A program made the position numbers and the translations under genes. From Vicinamibacteria bacterium (lineage in GTDB: Bacteria; Acidobacteriota; Vicinamibacteria; Fen-336; JAGNNV01): a DNA stretch of 64,000 bases. Positions 1-8,946 of the stretch are shown here, one piece after another; position 1 is the stretch's first letter, and each line of letters starts with the position of its first letter. The stretch lies in NCBI GenBank assembly GCA_019694155.1, contig JAIBCN010000193.1, positions 1 to 64,000 of the forward strand, given 5' to 3'. The notes below the pieces were generated by a model. It made no database searches, had not been told where the DNA came from, and was given only the letters and a program-made list of their open reading frames with translations.

Positions 1-641
1 ACCATCTCCTTGTGATCGAGGGTCTCGATGAAGCCGAGGATCGAGCCGGTGGTGGGCAGGTAGATGTCGTGTCGCGGTTCGTTGGGCTTGGCCTCGAGCG
101 CGAAGACGAGGTCGTACTTCTGATCCTTCACGTAGTGGGTCAGGAAGTTCATCGACTCGCGGAACCACTTGAGGCCGTCGAGAGGGTTCTTGCTGGAGTC
201 GGTCTCGACGCCTTCGCGCCCGCCCCAGAACACGTAGACCGAAGCGCCCATCTCGACCCCGAGATCGATCGCGCGCATCGTCTTCTGCAGCGCGTAGGCG
301 CGCACCCGCGGATCGTTCGAGGTGAAAGCGCCGTCCTTGAAGACGGGATCGCTGAAGAGATTCGTGGTCGCCATGGGGACCTTGATCCCGGTCTCCGCGA
401 GCGCCTTCTTGAAGTCCCCCACGATCCGGTCCCTCTCGGCGGGAGTCGCATCGATCGGCACGAGGTCGTTGTCGTGGAAATTGACGCCGTAGGCGCCGAC
501 CTCGGCCAGCAGATGGACGAGCTGCACCGGCGTCATCACCGGCCGCACCGCCTCGCCGAACGGGTCGCGGCCGGGGTTTCCCACCGTCCACAGGCCGAAG
601 GTGAACTTGTGCTCGGGCTTGGGCTGGTACAGGTCGGTCAT
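1..641 (-). CDS. xylA: Xylose isomerase, 3' end cut by window edge
   Basis: Converts D-xylose to D-xylulose (also glucose to fructose) in the cytoplasm. The first 213 residues are present and open with [20 protein letters not shown], typical of the short actinobacterial-type (class I) enzyme. The catalytic pair appears in NFHDND (His56 and Asp59 here, His54/Asp57 in the usual numbering). The metal-binding [10 protein letters not shown] segment follows at about residue 184. The start is set by ATG at 641 with GAGGAG about 8 nt upstream. It is the last gene of a minus-strand run that includes galK and a sugar ABC transporter, which fits a pentose/hexose uptake role. The stop lies outside the window. 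Confidence 0.93.
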   Translation of the reverse strand, partial: MTDLYQPKPEHKFTFGLWTVGNPGRDPFGEAVRPVMTPVQLVHLLAEVGAYGVNFHDNDLVPIDATPAERDRIVGDFKKALAETGIKVPMATTNLFSDPVFKDGAFTSNDPRVRAYALQKTMRAIDLGVEMGASVYVFWGGREGVETDSSKNPLDGLKWFRESMNFLTHYVKDQKYDLVFALEAKPNEPRHDIYLPTTGSILGFIETLDHKEM

Positions 642-689
642 CGCGCTGCTCCTCGTGAATCGGTTGGGATCGTGAGGATACGCTCCGCC

Positions 690-3182
690 TCACTCCATCC
701 TGAGCGACTCGACGGGGTCGATGCGCGCCGCCCGGCGGGCCGGGATGTAGGCAGCGAAGAAGGCCGACGCGCACAGAAGCACGAAGGCGAGCGCGAAGGT
801 CGCGCCGTCCGTGGCTCCGACGCCGAAGAGCAGGCTCGCGATCAGACGATTGAGGGCGAGAGCGGCGAGCAGCCCCACCACCGCGCCCGACCCCGCGATG
901 GCGAGGCCCTGGCGCACCACCAGGCCAAGGACGGCCGTCTCGGTGGCGCCGAGCGCCATTCGAATGCCGATCTCGCGCGTGCTCTGGGAAACCAGGAACG
1001 CCATCACGCCATAGATGCCGAGCGTCGCCAGCGCCAGGGCCAGGCCCGCGAAGCCGCTCAGCAGGGTCATGGCGAAGCGCGGCCGCGCGAGCGACTGGTC
1101 GACCCACGCGGACATGGTCCGAACCCGGTACACGGGAAGGTCCGGGTCGATCGCGCGGATCTGCGCCTTCACCGACGCGGCGAGGGCGGCGGGGTCGGCC
1201 GACGTCTTCACGGTCACGTACATGGCCCGGCTGCCGGTCTGGGTGTGAGGAACGTAGAGCGCGATGCGTCCATCCGTATCGAGGCCGTACTGCTTCACCC
1301 GGCCGACCACGCCGACCACCGTCCTCCAGGGCTGGGTGGAATTCAGGTCGCCAAAACGGACCCGTTTGCCGATCGGATCCTGATTCGGCCAGTACTGGCC
1401 GGCCATGAACTCGTCGATGATGATGACCCGGTCCTTTTCGGTGGTGTCATCGGCGTTGAAGAATCGGCCCTTGAGCAACGGGATCCCCAGAGCCTCGAAG
1501 TATCGGCCGCTCGCCACCCGCTGGTCGGCGTTGATGAAGTTCTCGCCGGGCGGGGGCGTGCGCCCTTCGATGGTGATCGGGCCCCATGCGAAGAAGCCGC
1601 TCAGGGGGAGCGAGGTGATGCCGCCCGCGGCCGCGACACCCGGCAGAGCATCGAGCCGCGCCCACAGGTCCCGGTACGTATTGCGCACGATCTGAGCGTC
1701 GGTGTAGCGCGGCCCGGTGAGAGTCAGCTCCATGGTGAGAACGCCCTTCGGATCGAAACCCGGAGCGACGTCTTGAAGCCGCGAGAAGCTCCTGGAAAGC
1801 AGGCCCGCCCCGATCAGGAGGACCATGGACAAAGCGATCTGGGCGACCACGAGCAGCTTCCGCAGGCCGTTCCCTCGGCCGAAGACGGGATTGGCGCTCG
1901 TCGAGCCGCGCCCTGCCGCCACCAGCGTTTCGCCGGGGTTTACGTGGCGCGCGCCCATGGCCGGGGCGAGGCCGAACAGAACTCCCGCGAGGAGACACAG
2001 GAGTGTCGTGAAGAGGAGCACCTCCCCGTTTACCGCGATGCCGTCGAGGCGCGGGACGTTCTTCGGCTGAACGAGGTGAATCCACTTCACCGCCGCGAAC
2101 GAGAGCCCGACGCCCAGGATTCCGCCCAGGAAAGAAAGGGTCAGGCTTTCCACCAGCAACTGGAAGGCCAAACGCCGGCCCGAGGCCCCCACCGACACCC
2201 GCACCGCGATCTCCTTCTCGCGGGAGAGAGCCCGAGAGAGCAGCAGGTTCGCGACGTTCGCGCAGGCGATGAGCAGCACGAACGCCACCGAGCCCACGAG
2301 GACGAGCAGGGTCTGCCGGACATTTCCGACCACCTGGTCGAGGAGCGGCACGATTCCGAAGGTGAGGCCGCCGTTCGGCGGATAGACATCCGGGTGATCG
2401 GCGCGGAGGCGGCGGGTGATGCCGTCCATCTCCACCTGCGCCTGGGCCGGGGTCACGCCGGGCCTGAGCCTCGCAATCACGTTGTAGTCCTCGTGATCGC
2501 GGTCGGTCACCGCCTCCTTCGCAAGCGGCAGGGGCAGGAACATCTCGCCGTCCTCCGCCGTGCCCAGGGTCGGCAGAACCTCACGCGGCAGGGAGAAGCC
2601 CTCCGGGAGGACGCCCACGACTTCCGAGGGCGTGCCGTTCAGGGTAATCACCCGCCCGATCACACCCGGATCGCCGCCATAGCGGCGCTTCCATGTTCCG
2701 TGGTTCAGGACCACCGCACCCGGGCGGCCCGGCGCGTCCTCCTCCGGGACGAACAGCCGGCCAAGAGCAGCCTTCGCTCCCAGCATGGGCAGCAGGTTCG
2801 ACGACACGCGCAGGACGCCAATGCGCTCCGGCTCGAAGGGACCGGTCAGGTTCTGATTGCCTCCGATGGCGATCGCGACCTGCTCGAAGCCCGAATGCCC
2901 GTTCCTGATGTCGAAGTACTGAGCGGTCGAGAACCAGTCCTCGGCGATATTGAGGCCTGGGGAGCGGTTCCACAGAATCACGAGGCGCTCAGCGTCGGCG
3001 TAGGGCAGCGGGCGAAGCAGCAGGGCGTTCGCGACGCTGAAGATCGCGGTGTTGGCGCCGATCCCGATGGCGATCGAGGCCACCGCGACCAGCGTGAAGG
3101 CGGGACTCTTCAGGAAACCTCGCAGAGCGAAGCGGACGTCCCGGACGACCGGGCCGCGGAGTATTTCTCCCAGTGCTTTCAT
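690..3182 (-). CDS. ADOP-type duplicated MacB/FtsX ABC permease
   Basis: Membrane permease of 830 residues with two MacB periplasmic core plus FtsX transmembrane modules in tandem. The first module starts with a TM after residue 25 (FTLVAVASIAIGIGANTAIF) and ends with FVLLIACANVANLLLSRAL. The second ends with LATLGIYGVMAFLVSQSTREIGIRMALGA and PARRAARIDPVESL. This architecture is characteristic of acidobacterial duplicated orphan permeases; the substrate is unknown and no ATPase gene is adjacent. ATG at 3182 was chosen because it overlaps the upstream stop as ATGA; a longer reading from 3239 adds only low-complexity Arg/Pro sequence. It is probably translated by coupling to the small upstream VOC fragment. 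Confidence 0.9.
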   Translation of the reverse strand: MKALGEILRGPVVRDVRFALRGFLKSPAFTLVAVASIAIGIGANTAIFSVANALLLRPLPYADAERLVILWNRSPGLNIAEDWFSTAQYFDIRNGHSGFEQVAIAIGGNQNLTGPFEPERIGVLRVSSNLLPMLGAKAALGRLFVPEEDAPGRPGAVVLNHGTWKRRYGGDPGVIGRVITLNGTPSEVVGVLPEGFSLPREVLPTLGTAEDGEMFLPLPLAKEAVTDRDHEDYNVIARLRPGVTPAQAQVEMDGITRRLRADHPDVYPPNGGLTFGIVPLLDQVVGNVRQTLLVLVGSVAFVLLIACANVANLLLSRALSREKEIAVRVSVGASGRRLAFQLLVESLTLSFLGGILGVGLSFAAVKWIHLVQPKNVPRLDGIAVNGEVLLFTTLLCLLAGVLFGLAPAMGARHVNPGETLVAAGRGSTSANPVFGRGNGLRKLLVVAQIALSMVLLIGAGLLSRSFSRLQDVAPGFDPKGVLTMELTLTGPRYTDAQIVRNTYRDLWARLDALPGVAAAGGITSLPLSGFFAWGPITIEGRTPPPGENFINADQRVASGRYFEALGIPLLKGRFFNADDTTEKDRVIIIDEFMAGQYWPNQDPIGKRVRFGDLNSTQPWRTVVGVVGRVKQYGLDTDGRIALYVPHTQTGSRAMYVTVKTSADPAALAASVKAQIRAIDPDLPVYRVRTMSAWVDQSLARPRFAMTLLSGFAGLALALATLGIYGVMAFLVSQSTREIGIRMALGATETAVLGLVVRQGLAIAGSGAVVGLLAALALNRLIASLLFGVGATDGATFALAFVLLCASAFFAAYIPARRAARIDPVESLRME

Positions 3183-3388
3183 TGCCGCGCTCGGAACTCC
3201 TGGAGCATGAGGGCGGCGTCGCCGATCTCGAGCCAGCACCAGCGCACCTGCCCCTCCACGATCCAGTTCTTCGCCATCCGGAAGCCGAGGCCACCGAGGT
3301 AGAAGCGAAGCGATGTCTCCATGCTCGCGACCCTGAAGAAGGGCACGGCCTGGCGGACGTTCAGGGATGGCGGCGACTCTTCAGCCAT
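3179..3388 (-). CDS. Truncated VOC (glyoxalase-like) domain protein
   Basis: A 69-residue protein matching only the N-terminal half of a vicinal oxygen chelate/glyoxalase domain: VPFFRVASMETSLRFYLGGLGF, then WCWLEIGDAALMLQEF. Complete VOC domains are near 120 residues, so the second beta-alpha-beta-beta-beta unit is missing and the protein is unlikely to be active alone. Its stop overlaps the ADOP permease start (ATGA). A TAGCAT box lies 8 nt before its ATG, so the fragment may survive mainly as a leader cistron for the permease. Whether it is a pseudogene or a functional short peptide cannot be decided here. Confidence 0.65.
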   Translation of the reverse strand: MAEESPPSLNVRQAVPFFRVASMETSLRFYLGGLGFRMAKNWIVEGQVRWCWLEIGDAALMLQEFRARQ

Positions 3389-3396
3389 GGCCCTGG

Positions 3397-3402
3397 ATGC
3401 TA
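3397..3402 (-). promoter_or_regulatory. -10-like box for VOC/ADOP transcript
   Basis: TAGCAT on the minus strand, 8 nt before the ATG at 3388. It matches the TAnnnT-near-start pattern seen at other first genes in this window and would give a leaderless or nearly leaderless mRNA. No convincing -35 was seen. Confidence 0.4.
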
Positions 3403-3409
3403 CCGAGTT

Positions 3410-4909
3410 CTACGCGGCAAGACCGGCCATCAGGCGCAGAAGGCCGTCCTGGGTGGCGCTTTCACGGCTCACTTCACCGGCAAGCCGCCCCGCGCGCACC
3501 ACGAGGATGCGCGTCGACAGGCGAAGGAGTTCCGGCAGTTCGCTGGAGATGAGCAGGATCGCGCTCCCGTCGCGAGCGAGCTTTTCGACCAGAGCGTGGA
3601 TCTCGGCCTTGGCCCCCACGTCGACGCCGCGGGTGGGTTCATCGAGGATGAGGATCTTCGCTTCCGCGGCCAGCCACTTCGCGAGAACCAGCTTTTGCTG
3701 GTTGCCTCCGGAGAGCCCCGCGGCCCTGGCGTCGGGGCCGGGGGCGCGCACGCGGAGCCGCTCGAAGAAGGACGCGGCCAGAGCGCGCTCTTCGTCCCTG
3801 CGGATGAACGTCGCCCGAGAGAGCCGCTCGAGCACGGGGAGAGTGCTGTTGCTCTCGGCACTCATGTCGAGGACGAGCCCCTGCCGCTTCCGGTCTTCGG
3901 GCACGAGGCCGAGTCCGAGCGCCATGGCCTGCCGGGGGGTTCGGAGGTCGACGCGCCGGCCCGCGACCTGGATCTCACCCATCGCCAGTGGATCGAGACC
4001 GAACAACGCTTGCGCGATCTCCGACCGTCCCGCGCCGACGAGACCCGCGAGGCCCAGGACTTCCCCGCGCCGAAGCACGAAGGAGATGTCGGAGAACTTC
4101 CCCGGACTCGAGAGGCCGCTCACTCGCAGCGCTTCGTCCGTCGAGGATGCCCGGTGCGGCGCGGCGTCCATGGTCTCGATGGCCCGGCCGATCATCATCT
4201 GAACCAGTCCCGCCTCGTCGGACGCCGAAACGGCCTGGGTCGCCACGTGCCGGCCGTCGCGCAGGACGGTCACGGCGTCGCAAAGCCGGAAGATCTCGTC
4301 CATGCGATGCGAGACGTAGATCGACGTGACGCCCCTTTCGCGCAGTCGATCGATCAGCAGATACAGCCGCTCCGCTTCCCCCTGGGAGAGGCTGCTCGTC
4401 GGCTCGTCGAACACGATGACCCGCGCGCCCGCGCCCACCGCGGCCGCAATCTGCACCATCTGCCTCTGGCCAAGCGGCAGGGCGCCCACCGTGGCTTCCA
4501 CGTCGATCGGCGACTCGATCGACGCCAGCATGTCCCGGGCGCGGGCGCGCATCGCCGCCCGATCGACGAAGAACCGCCGCGCGGGCAGGGCTCCCAGGCA
4601 GAGGTTTTCGGCCACCGACAGGTTCTCGCAGAACGAGAGCTCCTGGTGAACCATGCCGATGCCCCTGGCCAGCGCCTCGCGCGGGCTTCCGAATCTCACC
4701 GCTTCGCCGAATACCTCGATGTGGCCCGCGTCGGGTGCGTGAATCCCGGCGAGGATCTTCCCGAGCGTGCTCTTCCCGGCGCCGTTCTCGCCGCACAGGG
4801 CGTGTACCGATCCGGAGGCTATGGCAAAGCTGACGTCGTGAAGCGCCCGCACCCCGGGGAACGTCCTGGAAACGCCGACGAAGCGCAGCGCGTCGACCCC
4901 GTTCCTCAC
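3410..4909 (-). CDS. CUT2 sugar ABC transporter ATP-binding protein (RbsA/XylG/MglA-like)
   Basis: Cytoplasmic ATPase of 499 residues with two ABC modules, powering monosaccharide import. Module 1 has the Walker A GENGAGKST, the signature LPLGQRQMVQIA and the Walker B VIVFDEPTSSL. Module 2 has the degenerate P-loop GLVGAGRSE, the signature LSGGNQQKLVLAKWL and LILDEPTRGVDVGAK, as in RbsA and MglA. GTG at 4909 was chosen because it overlaps the permease stop as GTGA and gives a normal-length N-terminus (VRNGVDALRFVGVSRTFPG). It follows galK and the permease, so galactose or a related sugar is a reasonable substrate guess. No periplasmic binding protein gene is nearby. Confidence 0.93.
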   Translation of the reverse strand: MRNGVDALRFVGVSRTFPGVRALHDVSFAIASGSVHALCGENGAGKSTLGKILAGIHAPDAGHIEVFGEAVRFGSPREALARGIGMVHQELSFCENLSVAENLCLGALPARRFFVDRAAMRARARDMLASIESPIDVEATVGALPLGQRQMVQIAAAVGAGARVIVFDEPTSSLSQGEAERLYLLIDRLRERGVTSIYVSHRMDEIFRLCDAVTVLRDGRHVATQAVSASDEAGLVQMMIGRAIETMDAAPHRASSTDEALRVSGLSSPGKFSDISFVLRRGEVLGLAGLVGAGRSEIAQALFGLDPLAMGEIQVAGRRVDLRTPRQAMALGLGLVPEDRKRQGLVLDMSAESNSTLPVLERLSRATFIRRDEERALAASFFERLRVRAPGPDARAAGLSGGNQQKLVLAKWLAAEAKILILDEPTRGVDVGAKAEIHALVEKLARDGSAILLISSELPELLRLSTRILVVRAGRLAGEVSRESATQDGLLRLMAGLAA

Positions 4910-5940
4910 GACTCCTTCCCCGCCGCCCGCGCGAGCCGCCGCGCGTTCAGCTGCGCGCTGCCCTGGTCGAGCACGACCGCGATGATGATCGCGCAGCCCA
5001 CGATGATCCACTCGTAGTTCTGGTCGAAGCGCAGGGTCCGGATCGACTGCCGGATGAGCACGATGAGAACCGCGCCCAGCATCGCGCTGATGGCGCTGCC
5101 CTTCCCCCCCGACAAGCTCGCCCCGCCCACCACCGCGGAGGCGATCACGTACAGCTCGTAGCCCGTGGCGTCGGCGCACGAAGCCGAGCCGTAGAAGCTC
5201 GCGCCCATGAAGGCGGCGAGGCCGGCGCACAGGCCGGAGATCACGTAGACGCTGATCTGGATCCGGTCCAGCCGCAGGCCGGAGAACCGGCTCGCTTCCG
5301 GATTTCCGCCGAACGCGAACACGTGGCGGCCCATCACGGTCCGGGTGAGATAGACGGCCCCGACGATCGCGACCGCGAGCATGGTCAGCATGGGCACGGG
5401 ATAGAGCGAGGCGCCGAGGCCGAGCGAGGCCTTGGCCACCGTGGTCAGAGACTGAGGGACGAGGATGCTTTCGGCCTTGCTCGATACAAACGCAATGCCA
5501 CGCAGGATCCACATGGTGCCGAGAGTGATGATGAAGGGATGCACTCGAAGGAAGACCACCAGAAGGCCGTTGAGGAGGCCGCAGAGAAAGCCGACGCCCA
5601 CGCACACGGCCAGGCCGGCCAGGATGGAACCGGCGCCGGCGTCGCCGCCCGAGTTCCGGAGAACCATCGCCATGGTCACGCCCGAGAGCGCGTAGATCGA
5701 GCCCACCGAGAGATCGATGCCGCCCGAGATGATCACGATGGTGGCGCCCACCGCCATCACCGCGAAGAAGCTGGCGTCGGTGGCGGTCTGGATCAGGGTG
5801 TGCGAATTGAGGAAGTTGTTGACCGCTTCCCCGGTCAGCCGGTCGTCGTGCGTCCCCGCGAAGAAGGTGAGCACCGCGCCCAGCCCGACGATGATGAGAG
5901 CGAGGCCGGTCTGCGGTGACGCCAGTATCTTCCTCAGCAT
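4906..5940 (-). CDS. CUT2 sugar ABC transporter permease (RbsC/XylH-like)
   Basis: Integral inner-membrane permease of 344 residues with about eight to ten hydrophobic segments. It carries the conserved CUT2 motif SGGIDLSVGSIYALSG and the later NGLLVVFLRVHPFIITLGTM stretch. It overlaps the downstream ATPase by 4 nt and starts 36 nt after the galactokinase stop, so the three form an operon. The window shows no substrate-binding protein, so the partner must be encoded elsewhere. Confidence 0.93.
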   Translation of the reverse strand: MLRKILASPQTGLALIIVGLGAVLTFFAGTHDDRLTGEAVNNFLNSHTLIQTATDASFFAVMAVGATIVIISGGIDLSVGSIYALSGVTMAMVLRNSGGDAGAGSILAGLAVCVGVGFLCGLLNGLLVVFLRVHPFIITLGTMWILRGIAFVSSKAESILVPQSLTTVAKASLGLGASLYPVPMLTMLAVAIVGAVYLTRTVMGRHVFAFGGNPEASRFSGLRLDRIQISVYVISGLCAGLAAFMGASFYGSASCADATGYELYVIASAVVGGASLSGGKGSAISAMLGAVLIVLIRQSIRTLRFDQNYEWIIVGCAIIIAVVLDQGSAQLNARRLARAAGKES

Positions 5941-5976
5941 CGAAAGTCCGGGGAGCTTAGGCCAAACGCACAGGGG

Positions 5977-7131
5977 TCAGGCGCGGCTCACGATGTCAGC
6001 GCCTTCCACCGCTTCACAAGGGTAGACGGCGGGGACCAGGTGGGTCGCCGCGGTGAAGAGCGCGGACGCGTGAGGTACGAAGCCGTGCAGCCGATGTCGA
6101 TCGACGAGCGCCACCACGCAGCCGCCGAAGCCGGCCCCCGTCAGCCGCGCACCGTGGCAGCCCGGGGCGCTCCGGGCGCTCTCCACCATCGAGTCCAGAG
6201 CACGCGTCGAGACCTCATAGTCGTCGCGCAGGCTCCGATGGCTCTCGTTCATCAGCCGCCCCAGGAGCGCCGCATCGCCCGCCCGCATGGCCTCGGCGGC
6301 GCGGAGGGTCCGGTCGTTTTCCGAGAGCACGTGCCGGGCACGACGAAAGGCGAGGTCACCCATCCCCTCACGACACGCGTCGAGCTGCGCCTGCGTGACG
6401 TCTCGCAGCGAAGATGCGCCGCACGCCGCGGCCGCGGCCGCGCACTGACCGCGGCGGTCGTTGTACTCGGACCCGATGAGCTGCCGCCGCGTGGTGGTGT
6501 CGAGCAAGACCACGGAAACCTCAAGGGGCAGGGGCACGGTCCGCATCTCGAGCGACCGGCAGTCGATCCGGACGGCGTGGCCCGCCCGCCCGACCGCGCA
6601 GATGAGCGGATCCATGATCCCGCAGTTGACCCCCATCCACAGGTTCTCCGCGCGCTGGCCCGCCCGCGCCATGGCCACGGGATCCCATTCGAAACCGGAG
6701 ATCGCCGCGAAGGCGCGCGCCGCCGCCATCTCGAAGGCGGCGGACGACGAGAGACCTGCGCCCACCGGGACGTTCCCGGAGACGACGCCGTCGAATCCGG
6801 CAAGGGACTTTCCCGCCTCGGTGAGAGCCCAGGCCACGCCTCGCACGTAATCGATCCAGGTCCGGCCCGGCTCGCCCTCTCCGCCAAGCGCGAACGAGCC
6901 CTCGTCATTGAGGTCGATCGAGTGCAGCGTCACCCGCCCGTCGGCGCGAGGCCGCACCGCCATGGTGACCCAGCGATCGATGGCCATGGGCATCACGAAG
7001 CCCTCGTTGTAGTCGGTGTGCTCGCCGATGAGATTCACCCGCCCGGGCGCGCGCACGACGACCTCGGGCTCGCCGCCGAACCGCAGCCGAAACTCTTCCT
7101 CTATCGAAGCACGAGCCATGGGAGCCGCCAT
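5977..7131 (-). CDS. galK: Galactokinase
   Basis: Phosphorylates galactose to galactose-1-phosphate, the first step of the Leloir pathway. The 384-residue length is normal. GHMP-kinase landmarks are present: the galactokinase signature GRVNLIGEHTDYNEGF near residue 28, the ATP loop PVGAGLSSSAA and the C-terminal TGAGFGGCVVALV. ATG at 7131 is used; an in-frame ATG at 7119 is an alternative and neither has a clear Shine-Dalgarno. It is the first gene of the sugar uptake operon and is divergent from the S10 peptidase gene. Confidence 0.93.
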   Translation of the reverse strand: MAAPMARASIEEEFRLRFGGEPEVVVRAPGRVNLIGEHTDYNEGFVMPMAIDRWVTMAVRPRADGRVTLHSIDLNDEGSFALGGEGEPGRTWIDYVRGVAWALTEAGKSLAGFDGVVSGNVPVGAGLSSSAAFEMAAARAFAAISGFEWDPVAMARAGQRAENLWMGVNCGIMDPLICAVGRAGHAVRIDCRSLEMRTVPLPLEVSVVLLDTTTRRQLIGSEYNDRRGQCAAAAAACGASSLRDVTQAQLDACREGMGDLAFRRARHVLSENDRTLRAAEAMRAGDAALLGRLMNESHRSLRDDYEVSTRALDSMVESARSAPGCHGARLTGAGFGGCVVALVDRHRLHGFVPHASALFTAATHLVPAVYPCEAVEGADIVSRA

Positions 7132-7210
7132 ACGGGGACGGAGTTTCCCACGCTCGAGGGCCGGTCGGCGCGCCTTCCCGCCGCCGGAGCACCCCTGGCG
7201 CCGGTCCTGC

Positions 7211-7239
7211 TTGACCGAAGCGGCCGGCTCACCTAGCTT
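7211..7239 (+). promoter_or_regulatory. Promoter of the S10 peptidase gene, leaderless
   Basis: TTGACC (7211-7216), a 17-nt spacer and TAGCTT (7234-7239). The ATG at 7246 is only 6 nt beyond the -10 box, so transcription should begin at or next to the start codon. Confidence 0.6.
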
Positions 7240-7245
7240 CACGCC

Positions 7246-8823
7246 ATGAAGAGAGCCCTGCTCGCGTCCCTCGCCCTTTCCGCGTCCGTTTTCCAAGTCC
7301 CCGCCTTCGCCCAGGCGCCCGGCGTGCCCCGGCCCCGACAACAGCCCGCACCGGCGGCGGCCACGGCGGCCACGACCGAGAAACCCGCCCCTGCCGGCCC
7401 AGGCGTCGCGGCGGACGACAGGATCGTGACCACCTCGCACCTCACCACGATCAACGGGGCCGAGATCCGCTACACCGCGACCACCGGCACCCTCGTCCTC
7501 CGGCACCCAAACGGCAAGGCCCGCGGCCATATCTTCTTCGTGGCCTATGCGCGTGAGGGCCAGGATGTCGCGACCCGGCCCATCACCTTCTCCTACAACG
7601 GCGGGCCCGGCTCCCCCGCTATCTGGCTGCACATGGGACTCATGGGCCCCAAGAGGGTCAAGCTCGCCGCGGAGGGATTTCAGCCTGGTCCGCCCTACGA
7701 ACTCGTCGCCAACAACGAGTCGCCGCTCGACGTCACCGACATCGTGATGATCGATCCCGTCCAGACCGGATTCTCACGGGCCGCCGAAGGCGAGGACTCG
7801 AAGCAGTTCACGGGCGTCACCGGGGACATCGAGTCGGTGGCCGACTTCATCCGCCTCTACCTCACCAAGTTCAAGCGGTGGCCGTCTCCGAAGTTCCTGC
7901 TCGGCGAGAGCTACGGCACCATGCGATCGGCCGGGCTTTCCGAAGCACTCCAGTCACGGCACGGTATCGAGCTCAACGGGATCGTTCTCGTCTCCTCGAT
8001 CCTCGACTACCTGTCGAAGGGCTACGCCCCCGGCCACGACCTGCCCTACGCGAACTTCCTGCCCTCGTTCACGGCCATCGCCTGGTATCACAAGAAGCTG
8101 CCCGCCGACCTGCAGGCCATGGACCAGCGCAAGGCCATCGACGAGTCGAGAAGCTTCGCGTACGGCGAGTACCTGACCCAGATGGCGAAGGGCAACCGGC
8201 TGAACCCCGCGGAACGCCAGGCTCTCGCCCAGAAAGTGGCGCGCTACTCCGGCCTCTCCGCCGATTTCGTCATGCGCGCGAACCTGAGGGTCACCGATCC
8301 GCGGTTTCGCAAGGAGCTGCTCCGCGACCGCGGCGTCACCATCGGCCGCCTCGACGCCCGCTACACCGGGCTCGATGCGGACGACGCGGGCGAGTTCCAG
8401 GAGTACGACCCCTCCAACGACGCCCTCGCCGGCCCCTACACGGCTCTCTTCTCCAACTACATCCGGGACGAGCTCAAGTGGGAGACGGATCTCCCCTACT
8501 ACACATCCGGCCGCGTCCAGCCCTGGGACTACGCCCCCTACAACAACCGCTATCTGAATCTCCTGAACGAGCTGCGCACCGCCATGGCGCACAACCCCTA
8601 CCTCAAGGTGATGGTCGCGAACGGCCTCTACGACATGGCGACTCCCTTCGCGGCGACCGAACACACCTTCGCGCACCTGGGCTACGAGGACACCTACAAG
8701 GAACGGGTGAGCCTCAAGTACTACGAGGCCGGGCACATGATGTACATCCATCCCGAGATGTTGAAGCTCCTCAAGAAGGACATCGCCGACTTCATCAACG
8801 GCGCGAAGACGAACAAGCGATAG
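7246..8823 (+). CDS. Exported S10 family serine carboxypeptidase
   Basis: Secreted or periplasmic carboxypeptidase of 525 residues with an N-terminal signal peptide (residues 1-23, cut after AFA). It has the alpha/beta hydrolase fold of serine carboxypeptidases: oxyanion segment FSYNGGPGSPAIW near 115-127, nucleophile Ser222 in GESYGT, acid in NGLYDMATPF near 463 and His in YEAGHMMY near 495. A Pro/Ala-rich linker follows the signal peptide. It is monocistronic and expressed from its own promoter. It probably releases C-terminal amino acids from peptides outside the cytoplasm, alongside the other exported peptidases of the window. Confidence 0.93.
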   Translation: MKRALLASLALSASVFQVPAFAQAPGVPRPRQQPAPAAATAATTEKPAPAGPGVAADDRIVTTSHLTTINGAEIRYTATTGTLVLRHPNGKARGHIFFVAYAREGQDVATRPITFSYNGGPGSPAIWLHMGLMGPKRVKLAAEGFQPGPPYELVANNESPLDVTDIVMIDPVQTGFSRAAEGEDSKQFTGVTGDIESVADFIRLYLTKFKRWPSPKFLLGESYGTMRSAGLSEALQSRHGIELNGIVLVSSILDYLSKGYAPGHDLPYANFLPSFTAIAWYHKKLPADLQAMDQRKAIDESRSFAYGEYLTQMAKGNRLNPAERQALAQKVARYSGLSADFVMRANLRVTDPRFRKELLRDRGVTIGRLDARYTGLDADDAGEFQEYDPSNDALAGPYTALFSNYIRDELKWETDLPYYTSGRVQPWDYAPYNNRYLNLLNELRTAMAHNPYLKVMVANGLYDMATPFAATEHTFAHLGYEDTYKERVSLKYYEAGHMMYIHPEMLKLLKKDIADFINGAKTNKR

Positions 8824-8841
8824 CACCGAAGTAGGAAGCCG

Positions 8842-8917
8842 CCCGCGACGCGGGTGATTTCAAAACCGCACTGGCGGCAACCCCTGCCGGGGCTAGGGAC
8901 GGAACTCCGTAAAGGAG
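8842..8917 (+). other. Cluster of four short hairpins between two genes
   Basis: Four small perfect inverted repeats follow each other in 76 nt: CCCGC/GCGGG (8842-8854), CCGC/GCGG (8866-8877), CCCC/GGGG (8881-8892) and CTCC/GGAG (8905-8917). There is no T-run after any of them, so this is not a classical terminator. It may be a folded 3' end of the S10 mRNA or a small structured RNA; no known riboswitch was recognised. Confidence 0.35.
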
Positions 8918-8928
8918 GCCGGAATCTT

Positions 8929-8937
8929 TGCTAGCAT
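8929..8937 (+). promoter_or_regulatory. Extended -10 promoter element
   Basis: TGCTAGCAT, an extended -10 motif (TGn before TAGCAT), ends 9 nt before the ATG at 8947. A near-leaderless transcript is expected. No good -35 match is visible. Confidence 0.5.
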
Positions 8938-8946
8938 CCGCCCACC

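Noticed and set aside
12..3302. A 1096-codon plus-strand reading frame opposite the ADOP permease
   Set aside because: Composition is Arg/Gly/His/Glu-rich low-complexity typical of antisense reading of GC-rich genes; the minus-strand frame has clear FtsX/MacB homology.
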